Source: Leptospira sp. WS4.C2 (GTDB lineage: Bacteria; Spirochaetota; Leptospiria; Leptospirales; Leptospiraceae). From it: DNA of 64,000 nucleotides. Position numbers and translations under genes: made by a program. Each line of letters opens with the position of its first letter. Within the stretch, counting starts at the first letter, position 1. Below are positions 8,287 through 17,958 of this stretch, piece by piece. The DNA is taken from assembly GCF_040833985.1 (NCBI RefSeq), contig NZ_CP162139.1, forward strand, positions 1,260,001-1,324,000, in the 5' to 3' direction. The notes beneath the pieces are model-generated. The model searched no databases. It worked only from the letters and a program-made list of their open reading frames with translations, and was not told the DNA's origin.

Positions 8287-9177
8287 ATGCGATGGAAGGC
8301 ATCTGAATTTTGGAAAAATGCATCTCCTAACGAATTATTAGACTTTTTCCAATCCATCGAACAGGGATCAGACTTAAAATCTCTGGCAGACCATATGATG
8401 GCTGAAGAAGAGTTTTGTGATTTGGTATTCGAATATTTATGGCTTCTCCGCTCTGAAGAAGGCTCCAGACGATTTTTGAATGACGATAACCTAACGCCAG
8501 AACTCCTAATGAAGTTTATCTATTTTGGATATGGTAAACAATTTTTGTCGGGTAATTTTGACTCCAACGCCTATTTTTTACAAATCCGAACATTATTTGA
8601 TTCTGCACAGAGTTTGCGGATATTATCTCTTGCTGAGGAAATGGACCGCGATCCAACTCTGAAGATCCACCTATTATCCAATTTGGATCCACAAACATGG
8701 GAAGCCTATTTTGATATATTAGAAGGAAAGAATATGACGATGCAGGCTTTGTTAGGTATTTTTTCAAATCTTCGCGAAAATGAAATACGTAAAATACTTT
8801 TAAATAGCCATACACTCTATTATTATTTACGTATGATGATGGTTTCTGGAATCAAAAAATCGGGAGAACAATCTCCAAAAGAAATGGAAAATCGAATTCG
8901 ATTGGAATCAATATTGGAATCCATCCATGTTTGGGAAACTTTTTGCCAAAATTTGGGAGAACGATTTGATTTTAAAGCGGAAGCGGTTCTTGCACCAAAC
9001 AAAAGAAATACAGATCGTCTATCGCTCGTTTTGCGTGAATTAAGGAAACTGCCAAGTCAGGATCGGGGAGACGTATTAGTATATTTGCGCGGAAATGGAG
9101 CAGTTTTGGACGTTTGGGAGGAAACAACCATTCTATCCGCCCTCGGTAATTTTGATCGCGTTGGCAAATACTTCTGA
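8287..9177 (+). CDS. Unknown protein, paralogue of the next gene (296 aa)
   Basis: This is a cytoplasmic, probably all-helical protein without signal peptide or membrane segment. It aligns along its whole length with the product of 9336-10319. Shared blocks include FWKxxSP near the N-terminus, YFGYGK(Q/Y), LLSNL(D/N)xxxWExYF, LYxYLRM, (P)xxRNxxRL, and a C-terminal segment around DxxxxxxYLxxRxxV. No known family is recognised. The ATG has only a poor ribosome binding site; TTGACA at 8253-8258 could be a -35 box but lacks a good -10. Possible roles such as a scaffold or regulator are speculation. Confidence 0.6.
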   Translation: MRWKASEFWKNASPNELLDFFQSIEQGSDLKSLADHMMAEEEFCDLVFEYLWLLRSEEGSRRFLNDDNLTPELLMKFIYFGYGKQFLSGNFDSNAYFLQIRTLFDSAQSLRILSLAEEMDRDPTLKIHLLSNLDPQTWEAYFDILEGKNMTMQALLGIFSNLRENEIRKILLNSHTLYYYLRMMMVSGIKKSGEQSPKEMENRIRLESILESIHVWETFCQNLGERFDFKAEAVLAPNKRNTDRLSLVLRELRKLPSQDRGDVLVYLRGNGAVLDVWEETTILSALGNFDRVGKYF

Positions 9178-9335
9178 ATCCAGAAGATTCTAAAGATTTT
9201 AAGATATCTACTCGTACTTGCCCTTATAGTTTTCCAGCCCCAACATCTTCTCTTAAATTAAATCTAATATAAAAAGAATTTACTATAACACTTAAATTTT
9301 CTTCGTCCTCTACATCTAGAAGTTGAGAGAAGAGA

Positions 9336-10319
9336 ATGCAGATATTGGTTTATGATTTTTGGAAAAAGAGTTCTCCCCAACATGCCAAGGATACTTTTGA
9401 ATTTCTTTTGGAGGTTCCTAATTTACATGAACATTTAGAAATTCTTTTTGAGGTTGATGAGCTTGTTGAGTACTTTTGCAGTTATTGTTGGATACTCAGA
9501 GAAGAAGATGTTTTAAGAGAACTAATCAATCATAAGGCCATGCCTGCCAATTTGATTTGCAAAGCGGTCTATTATGGATTCGGAAAGTATATAAAAACAG
9601 GGAATATTACTCCAGATTATTATTTTTCGATATGGGCAAAAATTATTAGTTCTGAAAAAAGTTTGGATTTGTTACTGAGTGAACCTTTGGTAGAAAAAGA
9701 TGTAACCTTCCAATTAAACTTACTTAGTAATTTGAATGCGAGACAATGGGAGGAGTATTTTGAATCTACTATAGCTGATACAACTGAACAAAATACAAAT
9801 TCTTTCTTACGTATATTTGAGAAAATTGACTCTATTCATTGCAAACGTTTGCTCTATCGAAATCCTAATTTATATCAATATTTGCGCATGTTAGTTGTTT
9901 TTGATAAAAAAGAATCGGTTCCTGGTTTTTTGTTTCAATTAGAGAATAATCTAAAGACAATTCATCAATGGGAAGAATATGCAAATGCAAAACTTAAAGA
10001 GTTTTCTCCTAAGGAGGAGAGGGCAAAAACTCCAAGTCGCCGCAATGTCAATCGATTGGCAGATATACTGAAAGATGGTCTCTTTATCGTCGATGTTTCT
10101 GACAGACTAGATTTTATTGAATATTTAATGATTCGCGAAGTGATTGTTGATGAACAAGAAATGGATATTATACGTCAGTACGTAGGACTTTCTGATTCTA
10201 ACTCAAATTTTGGAAGCAAGTTTTCCTCATTGCTTTCTTATCCTATCAATTTGCCTCCAAATAAAATATTAGATATTCTGGAAAATCACAATTCCAACGT
10301 GAATCCCACATTGATCTGA
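9336..10319 (+). CDS. Unknown protein, paralogue of the preceding gene (327 aa)
   Basis: This helical soluble protein is a tandem duplicate of the 8287-9177 product. It shares the FWKKSSP start, the YYGFGKYIKTGN block, LNLLSNLNARQWEEYF, LYQYLRML and SRRNVNRLADIL, and adds about 30 residues at the C-terminus. GAGAAGAG precedes the ATG. Its 3' end overlaps the 3' end of the convergent TonB-receptor gene by 34 bp. The family seems lineage-specific and its function cannot be read from sequence. Confidence 0.6.
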   Translation: MQILVYDFWKKSSPQHAKDTFEFLLEVPNLHEHLEILFEVDELVEYFCSYCWILREEDVLRELINHKAMPANLICKAVYYGFGKYIKTGNITPDYYFSIWAKIISSEKSLDLLLSEPLVEKDVTFQLNLLSNLNARQWEEYFESTIADTTEQNTNSFLRIFEKIDSIHCKRLLYRNPNLYQYLRMLVVFDKKESVPGFLFQLENNLKTIHQWEEYANAKLKEFSPKEERAKTPSRRNVNRLADILKDGLFIVDVSDRLDFIEYLMIREVIVDEQEMDIIRQYVGLSDSNSNFGSKFSSLLSYPINLPPNKILDILENHNSNVNPTLI

Positions 10320-12667
10320 CGGAATGGGCCAGGTTGAATGCCTGTTGGCAATCTACCCGAAACATACTGTTTGTCTTGGATGTTCTTTGCGTTGATAAAA
10401 ATTGACCATTTCTCAGGTGAACGGTATCCTAAACTAGTATTCCATAATTCTACTTTTGGTATGATTCCTTTATTTCCATCTTCTGATTCATCATTGGTAT
10501 TTAATAAATCGGAATATTGTTTCCCAATGTATTGATATTCCAAACGACCATAATATCCTTGCGGTGAAGAAAGACTTACCGCAGCTGTTAATGTTTCTTT
10601 TGGCACATATGGTAAATAGTTTCCTGTTGTGTCAGTAGTTATGTATTGGTAGTTGTTTATTGTATAAGTCGGTAGAATTTCTATGATTTCTTTTCCATCG
10701 CTTGTCTGGCTTACTGGAAAAGGATTGAAACTTCTTGACTTCGCTTCAATGCGAGAGTAAATTAACTCGATTGGAACTCTCCATTCTGATTTTTGCATTT
10801 TTGCAGGATCCCATACGATTACCGATTCGCCTCCAGTATGAGTTGAATAACCTGTGTTTGCTGGTCGTATTCCACTTTCACCTACCACTTCGTTTACATT
10901 AATGATTTGATCACGAAAGTACATTTTGTATCCTACTAACTCGGTATATAAATAAGCTGTAATGTCTCCTCTGACTCCTGTTTCGTAATTAGTAGAGGTT
11001 TCAGGTTTTAGGCGGTAATCATTACCTTGTGGACTAAATGAAGTACCAAATGTCGGTGGTGAAAATCCTTTATGTGCTCCAGAGAACCAGATAAATTTCT
11101 TTGTTATATCATAGGTAACGCCTAGGCCAGGAAGAATCATATTGGTTCTCGATTCACTGGAGCTTCTACGGTTGACCGATACATCATTTGGTAAAACCGC
11201 ACCTAAGCGATAGTCTTCCGTTGTTGCCTGTCTTCTTGTTGTAATTGCTTTTTGTCTTACTTCTTCGTAACGGACACCCGGTATTAATTTCCAATTTTCG
11301 GAAAGTTGGATTCTATCTTGAAAGTAAGCGGCAAATGCCTCAATCTTTCTTTCTTGTCTATTGAGATTGAAATTGGGTAGAGATGGCTGAATCAGATTGT
11401 TCGCAAAAGAATCTTCTTGGATCATTGTTTTCGAAAGATAACCCGACGGATCATCTGCTTTTTTCACGTTGGTTTGTGTTAGATTATTTTCACCGTGTAT
11501 GCGAACACCAATGTCCGTTTCATGTTTCAGACCAAAAGTGGAAAACTTTGATTCAAGTTTTGTCTCAACACCACCTACTGCAAAGGATTGGTTTCGACTA
11601 ATATAGGACTCTCGCATATAAATAGTATCTCCAGGACGATTCCCGATGAGACCAGGAGAATAGGTACGGAGTGTATCAAGCGGTGCATTTAAATAACCTC
11701 CTGTCGAAGATTTTCCTGATAAAAAATCTTGTCTGGCCCAGTTTCTCTCTGCTTGAGAAAAATATCCTCGAATGATAAGAGTATGATCATCTGATAATTT
11801 CCAATTATGAGAGATAATGGATTGGCTTCGGTTCAATTGTTTTTCATCGAATTCTGCAGGATTAATTTTCGGATCCATTCGAAATAATCCTTGTGATAAT
11901 CCTAGATATGTCGACTGCGCATTTTGGATATGGTGTCCTAACTTAATCGTTGTACTATGGTTTTCGTTCCAATCTTGAATCCATTTTACATTCCCTTCTG
12001 TAACATCAAAGTTTTGGTAATTTCTAAAGCCATTTCCTTGTTTTCTAAGTAAAGATACTTCAAATGCACTGGATCCAAAACTTTTTCCGTAAGAATTATA
12101 AGTGGATAGGTATCCATTCTCTCCTCCCACATTTTTTGTATAAAACGTGGATTCGACTGGCGGACGTTTGGTGACAAAATTAACGATCCCTCCAATGGTA
12201 TTTGGACCAAATAATATTGAACCTGATCCTTTGATAATCTCAATTCGTTCCATTCTTTCTATAGATGGAGAATAATAACTCTCTGGTTGGCCATAAGGTG
12301 AGAGGGATGTTAAAATTCCATCTTCTAAAATTAAAGTCTTTCTTGATTCTTCATTACTCACACCTCGGAAACCTATGTTAGGAGTAAGTCCTGCTGCGTC
12401 TTGGAAACGAACGCTGGCACCTGGTGCTCTTCGTAAAGCTTCCATTGGGTCAGTGGGAGATGCCTCTTCGAGATATTTTTTGTCTATGATATAGGCTGAT
12501 CCTGGAATTTTTTTCAGATCTTCCTTTTTATTTCCAATAACGTGAATCCCTTCACTTTTTTGCGGTTTGGAATCATTTTCTTCCGTATTGTTTTGGGATT
12601 GGATTTCCAAACGAATAAAAAAGAAAAGAAAACAAAATATAGATACTTTTACATTTTTAAAATTCAT
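10286..12667 (-). CDS. TonB-dependent outer-membrane receptor (FecA-like)
   Basis: The 793-residue product has a signal peptide (residues 1-24) and a plug domain with a TonB-box-like region (GIHVIGNKK) and the conserved IERIEIIKGSGSILFGPNT, GGIVNFVTKR. A roughly 22-strand barrel follows and ends in FTLEL. Plug features (LEDGILTSLSPYGQP, GFRGVSNEESR) place it near the ferric-citrate/siderophore receptor group. No N-terminal STN signalling domain is present. It is the last gene of the five-gene minus-strand operon. Its ATG overlaps the stop of the carboxylase homologue (ATGA), and the operon starts behind a probable Fur box. Uptake of a ferric or haem ligand is therefore likely; the exact ligand is unknown. 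Confidence 0.85.
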   Translation of the reverse strand: MNFKNVKVSIFCFLFFFIRLEIQSQNNTEENDSKPQKSEGIHVIGNKKEDLKKIPGSAYIIDKKYLEEASPTDPMEALRRAPGASVRFQDAAGLTPNIGFRGVSNEESRKTLILEDGILTSLSPYGQPESYYSPSIERMERIEIIKGSGSILFGPNTIGGIVNFVTKRPPVESTFYTKNVGGENGYLSTYNSYGKSFGSSAFEVSLLRKQGNGFRNYQNFDVTEGNVKWIQDWNENHSTTIKLGHHIQNAQSTYLGLSQGLFRMDPKINPAEFDEKQLNRSQSIISHNWKLSDDHTLIIRGYFSQAERNWARQDFLSGKSSTGGYLNAPLDTLRTYSPGLIGNRPGDTIYMRESYISRNQSFAVGGVETKLESKFSTFGLKHETDIGVRIHGENNLTQTNVKKADDPSGYLSKTMIQEDSFANNLIQPSLPNFNLNRQERKIEAFAAYFQDRIQLSENWKLIPGVRYEEVRQKAITTRRQATTEDYRLGAVLPNDVSVNRRSSSESRTNMILPGLGVTYDITKKFIWFSGAHKGFSPPTFGTSFSPQGNDYRLKPETSTNYETGVRGDITAYLYTELVGYKMYFRDQIINVNEVVGESGIRPANTGYSTHTGGESVIVWDPAKMQKSEWRVPIELIYSRIEAKSRSFNPFPVSQTSDGKEIIEILPTYTINNYQYITTDTTGNYLPYVPKETLTAAVSLSSPQGYYGRLEYQYIGKQYSDLLNTNDESEDGNKGIIPKVELWNTSLGYRSPEKWSIFINAKNIQDKQYVSGRLPTGIQPGPFRQINVGFTLEL

Positions 12668-13986
12668 CGAATCAGTCCTTTCATCGGAAGAAAATTAATG
12701 TTGATCTTCGTGATATCTTCGTTTGGTGAAAATAAGGGGCGAGCCGGTTTCCCATTGAGGGAAACATGGGATTGGACAAAGACGGGGATATCCTTGATTC
12801 CAGTCCGCTCATATTCCTTTTTCTGTAAGTATTTTGCAAACTGTACAATGTGTTCAGGTTGAATGGTCATCATCCTATATTGATAATCTGTTAGTGTTTT
12901 TCTGGGATCGATTGGTTGATTTTGAATTTGAAATATGGCTGAACCAACTTTATCTGCTACCATCACCTGCCAGGAAAATTTGATTGCTTCCTCAGTCCAA
13001 ATCACTTGCCCAGGATAGAGTATATGCCTAATAGGAATCATTACTTGTAACAGAAGATAGCTGATTAAGAAATATTCTTTGATACTAAAGTGATTGTCCT
13101 TAACTTCCGATTGAATATGTTCTTTTCCAGGAATCAAAGTTTTGTTTTTTAAAAATCGATTGATAAGAAGGTATGGCCAGTCCGGTGCAAAAAATATAAG
13201 AGAAGAAAGACTCATCACGATTGGGAAGACACCGATTGGAAACAGAAACGATGTGAAGGAATGAAAGAAAAGTACAACACACCATCCTGGAAATCGATAC
13301 CGTTTTGTACATAGTAAAAATGGAATCGACAGATCAAAAATGACCCCAATCCAGGAGAAGGCGAAGGCAGTTAAAGGAAGACCAAGGATAGGATCTAGAA
13401 TTGGGAATTTACCTTCCGATTGGTACAACCAAAGTTTTAGGGGGAGTGCTTCTAATAACCAATCTGGTTGTAATTTGGCAATTCCCCCAAAAAAATAAAC
13501 AAGTCCCATTTGTAAACGGAAGGAGTAGAGCCAAAGTTTAGGAATGGGGCTTGTATTTTGTATCCATTCTTTCCAACGGAAGGTGGGAGCATTTGATTTA
13601 CTAACAGGCGATAACCAAAGTAAAAGTCCCAAGAGAGACACAAGATAATAGTGGTTCAAGTAGATGGTTGCATCTGAAAAGTGAAACCAAGTAAATCCAA
13701 CGGTAAACACAAAGAGATTGAATCTTAAAAAATACCCAAGGAAAATTCCCAAGGTTGTCACTAAAAGAATTCCAAATAATAGATAAGTAAAGGTCGGTGG
13801 TAACGGGTGGATCCATTCCCAACCAAAATGTTTGAAATAAAAAGTAGGTTTGATAAAGTAAGAATGAATCCATCCGTAATAAAAATATCTTAAAATTAAA
13901 ATGGAAGTGGCAAATCCATATCCAATCCTAAAGAAATGTAAGGAAAGAGCGGAAACTGGTTGTAATAAATCTTTAATCGCCATCAT
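12664..13986 (-). CDS. Vitamin K-dependent gamma-carboxylase homologue (HTTM domain)
   Basis: The membrane protein of about 440 residues has many hydrophobic segments in its first 300 residues (HTTM fold) and a soluble C-terminal part. Residues equivalent to those used by the vertebrate carboxylase are visible: Asn111-His112 (YLNHYYL) and Lys171 in YFFGGIAKLQPDW. The C-terminal part also aligns with the vertebrate enzyme: FSWQVMVADK, then FVQSHVSLNG and FSPNEDI. Carboxylases of this type couple vitamin K hydroquinone oxidation to carboxylation of Glu. A Leptospira homologue has been described before, with activity suggesting another role. ATG at 13986 with GGAG upstream is preferred over a TTG nine codons earlier; the gene overlaps the preceding imelysin gene by 14 bp. 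The iron-operon context suggests a function in metal or redox chemistry (inference). Confidence 0.8.
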   Translation of the reverse strand: MMAIKDLLQPVSALSLHFFRIGYGFATSILILRYFYYGWIHSYFIKPTFYFKHFGWEWIHPLPPTFTYLLFGILLVTTLGIFLGYFLRFNLFVFTVGFTWFHFSDATIYLNHYYLVSLLGLLLWLSPVSKSNAPTFRWKEWIQNTSPIPKLWLYSFRLQMGLVYFFGGIAKLQPDWLLEALPLKLWLYQSEGKFPILDPILGLPLTAFAFSWIGVIFDLSIPFLLCTKRYRFPGWCVVLFFHSFTSFLFPIGVFPIVMSLSSLIFFAPDWPYLLINRFLKNKTLIPGKEHIQSEVKDNHFSIKEYFLISYLLLQVMIPIRHILYPGQVIWTEEAIKFSWQVMVADKVGSAIFQIQNQPIDPRKTLTDYQYRMMTIQPEHIVQFAKYLQKKEYERTGIKDIPVFVQSHVSLNGKPARPLFSPNEDITKININFLPMKGLIR

Positions 13987-15109
13987 TTGAGCTGACTCCG
14001 ATTGTTCCACCAAGTGCGCTGATGACTTCAGTGCTAATTAACACTCGCAGTTTTTTTAATTCATTAAGCATTAATTCAACGTCACTGTTGCCGGTGGTGA
14101 TCGCATTTTGGAAGGTTCCATATTTATTTTTTAAAGAAACTACAGATGCCGATGTGATTCGAATCTGTTCTTTCAGGCGAGGCACAACGGTTTCGCTTCG
14201 CAGACTAAGGAATTTATAAAAGCCTACTTCGCCAATATCTGAAAAACCTTGAAGATTTTGTAACAAAGAATCCAAAGATAGATTTGCATAAGGTGTTTCT
14301 ACCTTTGTTATATCTTTTACTCCTAAATTGGTAACTCGTAATCCTGACGGTTCGGCGATTTTAATATCCACTATGGTATTACAGAAAAATACCATTTGGT
14401 TTGTTAGTTCAGTAACGCCGTCTTTTGCGTTGGGATAGTCGCGACTTCCTTTTCCCGCGTTTGTGAAGGAATAATAAAAGGAAGAACTTCTTGATTTATC
14501 CCAATGAAAAAGTAGGAGGTTTGTTTGAGTTTTTATATCTTGGATCAGTTTTGTCAGATAAGTTCTTCTGTTAACATCAGCGAAAGCGGTGGTGGTTGCG
14601 CTTATGTTGTCCTTAAAAAGTAGATATTCGACCGAATCCAAACCATCCACTTTAAGTCCATTTGGAGCCAAGTTCGAAGTGATTTTTGCTTCAATCGATG
14701 ACGGGTCTACGGGAAAGGATCTTGAATAACTATCCAGATACAAATAGACATTATATGGAATATTTGCAGGTCCAAAATAAGCCCATTCAATTTGTCTATA
14801 TGCTAAATCAGCATCTATCCATGCATTACGGATTAGATTTAAATTAGTTGCATCTGGGTTTGCTGTAAAAGTCGCTGATGCTGACTGCAAAGCAGAAACT
14901 TTTTTATCTAATTCTGTATACTTGGGGATAATTAGATTATTAGAAACGTCTGCAAGTAAACTAGATGTTGTATACGTTTTTAGATAGGTACCCACCAAAC
15001 CTAAAATTTGTGCTTTTTCCGATGCACCATCCGACTGGATCCCACAGTTAAATAAAAAAATGTAGAATCCATAGGTTAGAATTTTTGATAAAGTATTCAT
15101 TGGCTTCAT
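13973..15109 (-). CDS. Imelysin-family lipoprotein lacking the motif histidine
   Basis: The 378-residue product has a lipoprotein signal (lipobox FLFNC, Cys22) and an all-helical imelysin/peptidase M75 domain. Imelysin proteins are periplasmic or outer-membrane iron-regulated proteins (IrpA, IcmP, EfeO relatives) thought to bind metal through a GxHxxE motif. Here the motif position reads GLDSVE (residues 156-161), so His is replaced by Asp while Glu is kept, and the second repeat is also diverged. It may have lost or altered its metal site. Its ATG overlaps the stop of the di-haem gene (ATGA), so the two are translationally coupled. Confidence 0.75.
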   Translation of the reverse strand: MKPMNTLSKILTYGFYIFLFNCGIQSDGASEKAQILGLVGTYLKTYTTSSLLADVSNNLIIPKYTELDKKVSALQSASATFTANPDATNLNLIRNAWIDADLAYRQIEWAYFGPANIPYNVYLYLDSYSRSFPVDPSSIEAKITSNLAPNGLKVDGLDSVEYLLFKDNISATTTAFADVNRRTYLTKLIQDIKTQTNLLLFHWDKSRSSSFYYSFTNAGKGSRDYPNAKDGVTELTNQMVFFCNTIVDIKIAEPSGLRVTNLGVKDITKVETPYANLSLDSLLQNLQGFSDIGEVGFYKFLSLRSETVVPRLKEQIRITSASVVSLKNKYGTFQNAITTGNSDVELMLNELKKLRVLISTEVISALGGTIGVSSNDGD

Positions 15110-16635
15110 AGAGATTTTAGAAAATTCAGAATCTTTGTTCTGGAATCTTTGGGAAGTTGTTTGTAACTATTTTTGCTAGTTTCTGCTTCACCACCATGCC
15201 AAAGAATTGCTTCCTGGATACCTCGAGCTCTTCCATCGTGAAGCAAAAGTTCATGGCCATTCACTCGCTCGATTAGACCTAGTCCCCAAAGTGGTGTGGT
15301 TCTCCACTCATTACCCGTTGCTAGGAAATCGGAACGAAAATCGCTGAGTCCATCACCCAAATCATGAAGTAGTAAATCTGTGTAAGGACGTATTTCTTGG
15401 TTTGCGATTTCAGGAATGGGGTGGTTACCTGTCTTTAATCTTGGGATGTGGCAAGACGAACATCCGATTTGAATAAACAATTCCTTTCCCTTTCTAACAT
15501 CTTCTGTTTTCCAACCTCTCCTTCCTGGTACACTAACTAAGCTGGTATAAAATGTAACACGCGATAATCGATCGTTTGAAATTTCTGGATTTGTACCGTT
15601 GCCTGCGGGACTTGCAGTACAAACTGTTTGCCCAGTGGCACAGTTTTCCGCTGGAAAGACGGAAGTTGTGAGTCCAATGTCACCTAGGAATGCACTGGCA
15701 TTTTGATGGTTTAAATTAGGTTGGTTTGCCTTCCAGCCAAAACGTCCTAAGAATGTTTTGGCTTGCGTTGTATCCCAAACAAGGTTTGGTTTACCCGAAA
15801 TTCCATCTCCATTAACATCCGTTACATCGGAAAATGACCGAATGGTAGATTCTGGAATGGCCTCAAGGAGACCAAGCCCCGGTAACATAGGTGCAGTTCG
15901 CGGCGAAATGAGAAAACCACCTGAAGCGTTGTTTGTTGGGTGATAGGGTTGCCCTGGATTTGCGACATTAATTTGGGTGGCTCCCCCTCCCACATTCCAA
16001 GTGATCGTATAACTAGGCTTACGTAGAGAATAACTTTCTCCATCAGGAAAACTTCCTGGTTCTTCTGTGTAGGTGATTGTGACTGTTCCTTCTTTGGGAA
16101 TTTGTGTCCCAGTTCCGAACTCTAAAATCCCTTCCGTGTTCAACTGTGTTCCGAAATTGGTCATAGCAACCGGTCCACCTGTAGTGGGGTTTGAACCGGC
16201 GACACTTAAGCGAATGAGCATAGAAGACAAACTGGTTCCATCGGCGGGAGGTCTTCCACGTCCATCTTTGACATGGCAACCCTGACAAGAGCGGTTGTTA
16301 AAAACGGGACCAAGTCCTGCCACTGAGGAATTCCCTGCAGGAAGCCATGTGCGATTGAAGTTAGCATTTCCATCTTGAAAGTCGATGGACCTCTTGGAAT
16401 CAACTACATTGGCGGCTTCCAAATCAAATGCAGATTCTGTAGAATCAAAGGTAGTAGTATCTCCGCCACTGTATTGTTCGCAGGGATCATTTAAGAAATC
16501 TCCCATATAACATTGTGGGGAGGAAATTATTGCGGCAAGTATTAGGGCATTTGTTTGGTTATCATCATCATCATTTTTTTTGCATTGGAAAAACAAAGTT
16601 ATGATAGTCAGCAGGATAAGGTGATTTAATTTCAT
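15106..16635 (-). CDS. Di-haem oxidoreductase (DHOR/DUF1111) lipoprotein
   Basis: The 509-residue product has lipobox LFFQC (Cys18), an acidic run of Asp, and a cytochrome c peroxidase-like di-haem domain. Two haem c attachment motifs are present: CQGCH at 117-121 and CSSCH at 392-396. The conserved C-terminal block RTTPLWGLGL...HDGRA...AILWHGGEAE is typical of DHOR (PF06537). The enzyme should sit in the periplasm and needs cytochrome c maturation. In Pseudomonas the same family lies between two imelysin genes in an iron-regulated locus, matching the order here. Oxidation or reduction of an iron complex is a reasonable but unproven role. Confidence 0.85.
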   Translation of the reverse strand: MKLNHLILLTIITLFFQCKKNDDDDNQTNALILAAIISSPQCYMGDFLNDPCEQYSGGDTTTFDSTESAFDLEAANVVDSKRSIDFQDGNANFNRTWLPAGNSSVAGLGPVFNNRSCQGCHVKDGRGRPPADGTSLSSMLIRLSVAGSNPTTGGPVAMTNFGTQLNTEGILEFGTGTQIPKEGTVTITYTEEPGSFPDGESYSLRKPSYTITWNVGGGATQINVANPGQPYHPTNNASGGFLISPRTAPMLPGLGLLEAIPESTIRSFSDVTDVNGDGISGKPNLVWDTTQAKTFLGRFGWKANQPNLNHQNASAFLGDIGLTTSVFPAENCATGQTVCTASPAGNGTNPEISNDRLSRVTFYTSLVSVPGRRGWKTEDVRKGKELFIQIGCSSCHIPRLKTGNHPIPEIANQEIRPYTDLLLHDLGDGLSDFRSDFLATGNEWRTTPLWGLGLIERVNGHELLLHDGRARGIQEAILWHGGEAETSKNSYKQLPKDSRTKILNFLKSL

Positions 16636-16649
16636 TTTTATATTTTTGT

Positions 16650-17942
16650 TTATTCGAGAACCAAACCGTCATCTCCAATGGAGACACCGTAACTTGCTGC
16701 AGATCTTTGTAGTGCTTTCGCTATTTCCTGTACTGCGGGTTGAATTTGGTATCGGAAGATATTATAGTCAGCATTCTCTGTAGCCGAACCTGATACGTTG
16801 ACAGTTGCAATCATTCGATCGAAACGACTCGATATAATAGAGCTGTTACAAGTTTGGTTTAACGAAACATCTTCGGTAAACTCATTCAGGCAGAATAGTT
16901 CAGCTGTAGCAATTCGTTCTTTGATATAATTGGATTCATTTCCTAATAAGTTTTTTAGTCCATAACCGTTGATCGATTGCGAGCCTGCATATGTTCCATT
17001 ATAGATGTTCTCTAATCCTTTCGCATCGTAATAAAAATCGGCTTTTGTATTATCAGAAAAACAAGAATGTTCTTCTTCTTGTTCGCCACCAAACACTCCA
17101 GTCATTCGTTCTCCACCCCATTCTCCACCGGAAAATCTAGCAATCCCACGAAGAATATTTTCAAACGATGAGGAACTGGATTTGAATTTGGAAACAAAGG
17201 AATTGGACGATGAAGGATCCCAAAGATTCTTTAATTGTAAAAGATGTGCCTCCAGAATTTCAGTTGCATACAAAAGATAAGCAGAGCGTTTCGCAGCAGC
17301 ATTTCCACTTCCATTTGCCGTAGTAAAATTTGTTTGAGTAATCGTATTTCCTGGTGTAAAGTTATTGGCTGCATCAGCACCCCATAAGAGGTATTCGATG
17401 GCATGCCAACCTACAGAAATGTTTTTAGCAGTATCTCCATCAGGGCAAGTTCCACCAGAGCAGTCTCCTTCGTTTGCATCAATTAATCCTTGTTTTGTGA
17501 TAGTTCCTGTTAGGACAACAGTATCAATATATCCTTCATCGAGTGGCCAGGCATTCATGAGAGGCTCTAATTCCACACCACCGGTTAGTGTTCGGTTGTC
17601 GATGGGGCCTTGGCTAAACCGAAAGATTTCTGTTTGTAAATAACTTCGTCTTGCCCGTCTCCAATAGGACTTCACTTCATTTAATTCAGAAAGGGTCGGG
17701 GATGCTTTGGCAGTGAAGGTAGAAACCTTTTGTCTAAGTGCGACTACGTCTGTGTAAGCATCACTATAATTTTGAAAAGCGATTTGGGAATAGGTTTCTA
17801 AAAATGCTGTTTGGCTAGGTGCGTTAGCAGCTAACGCTAAAGCCGCGAGCATATTTGTTTCTGTGTTGTCTGTTTCGGGAGTACAATAATTCAGCACGAG
17901 GCCAAGTGAAAGTACGAACCTTAGAGTTCGGTTCTGTGTCAT
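16650..17942 (-). CDS. Imelysin-family iron-regulated lipoprotein (IrpA/IcmP-like)
   Basis: The 430-residue product has lipobox VLNYC (Cys20), a polar linker, an Ala/Leu-rich stretch and a two-repeat imelysin domain. Diagnostic blocks are AWPLDEGYID near residue 131 and the complete GxHxxE motif GWHAIEYLLW at 178-183. Imelysin proteins are iron-repressed and probably bind iron in the periplasm; peptidase activity has been reported for some but is debated. It is the first gene of the operon, 17 bp from a strong Fur-type palindrome, with AAGGAGAG as the ribosome binding site. Only 14 bp separate it from the di-haem gene. Confidence 0.85.
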   Translation of the reverse strand: MTQNRTLRFVLSLGLVLNYCTPETDNTETNMLAALALAANAPSQTAFLETYSQIAFQNYSDAYTDVVALRQKVSTFTAKASPTLSELNEVKSYWRRARRSYLQTEIFRFSQGPIDNRTLTGGVELEPLMNAWPLDEGYIDTVVLTGTITKQGLIDANEGDCSGGTCPDGDTAKNISVGWHAIEYLLWGADAANNFTPGNTITQTNFTTANGSGNAAAKRSAYLLYATEILEAHLLQLKNLWDPSSSNSFVSKFKSSSSSFENILRGIARFSGGEWGGERMTGVFGGEQEEEHSCFSDNTKADFYYDAKGLENIYNGTYAGSQSINGYGLKNLLGNESNYIKERIATAELFCLNEFTEDVSLNQTCNSSIISSRFDRMIATVNVSGSATENADYNIFRYQIQPAVQEIAKALQRSAASYGVSIGDDGLVLE

Positions 17943-17958
17943 ATGGTTTCTCTCCTTT

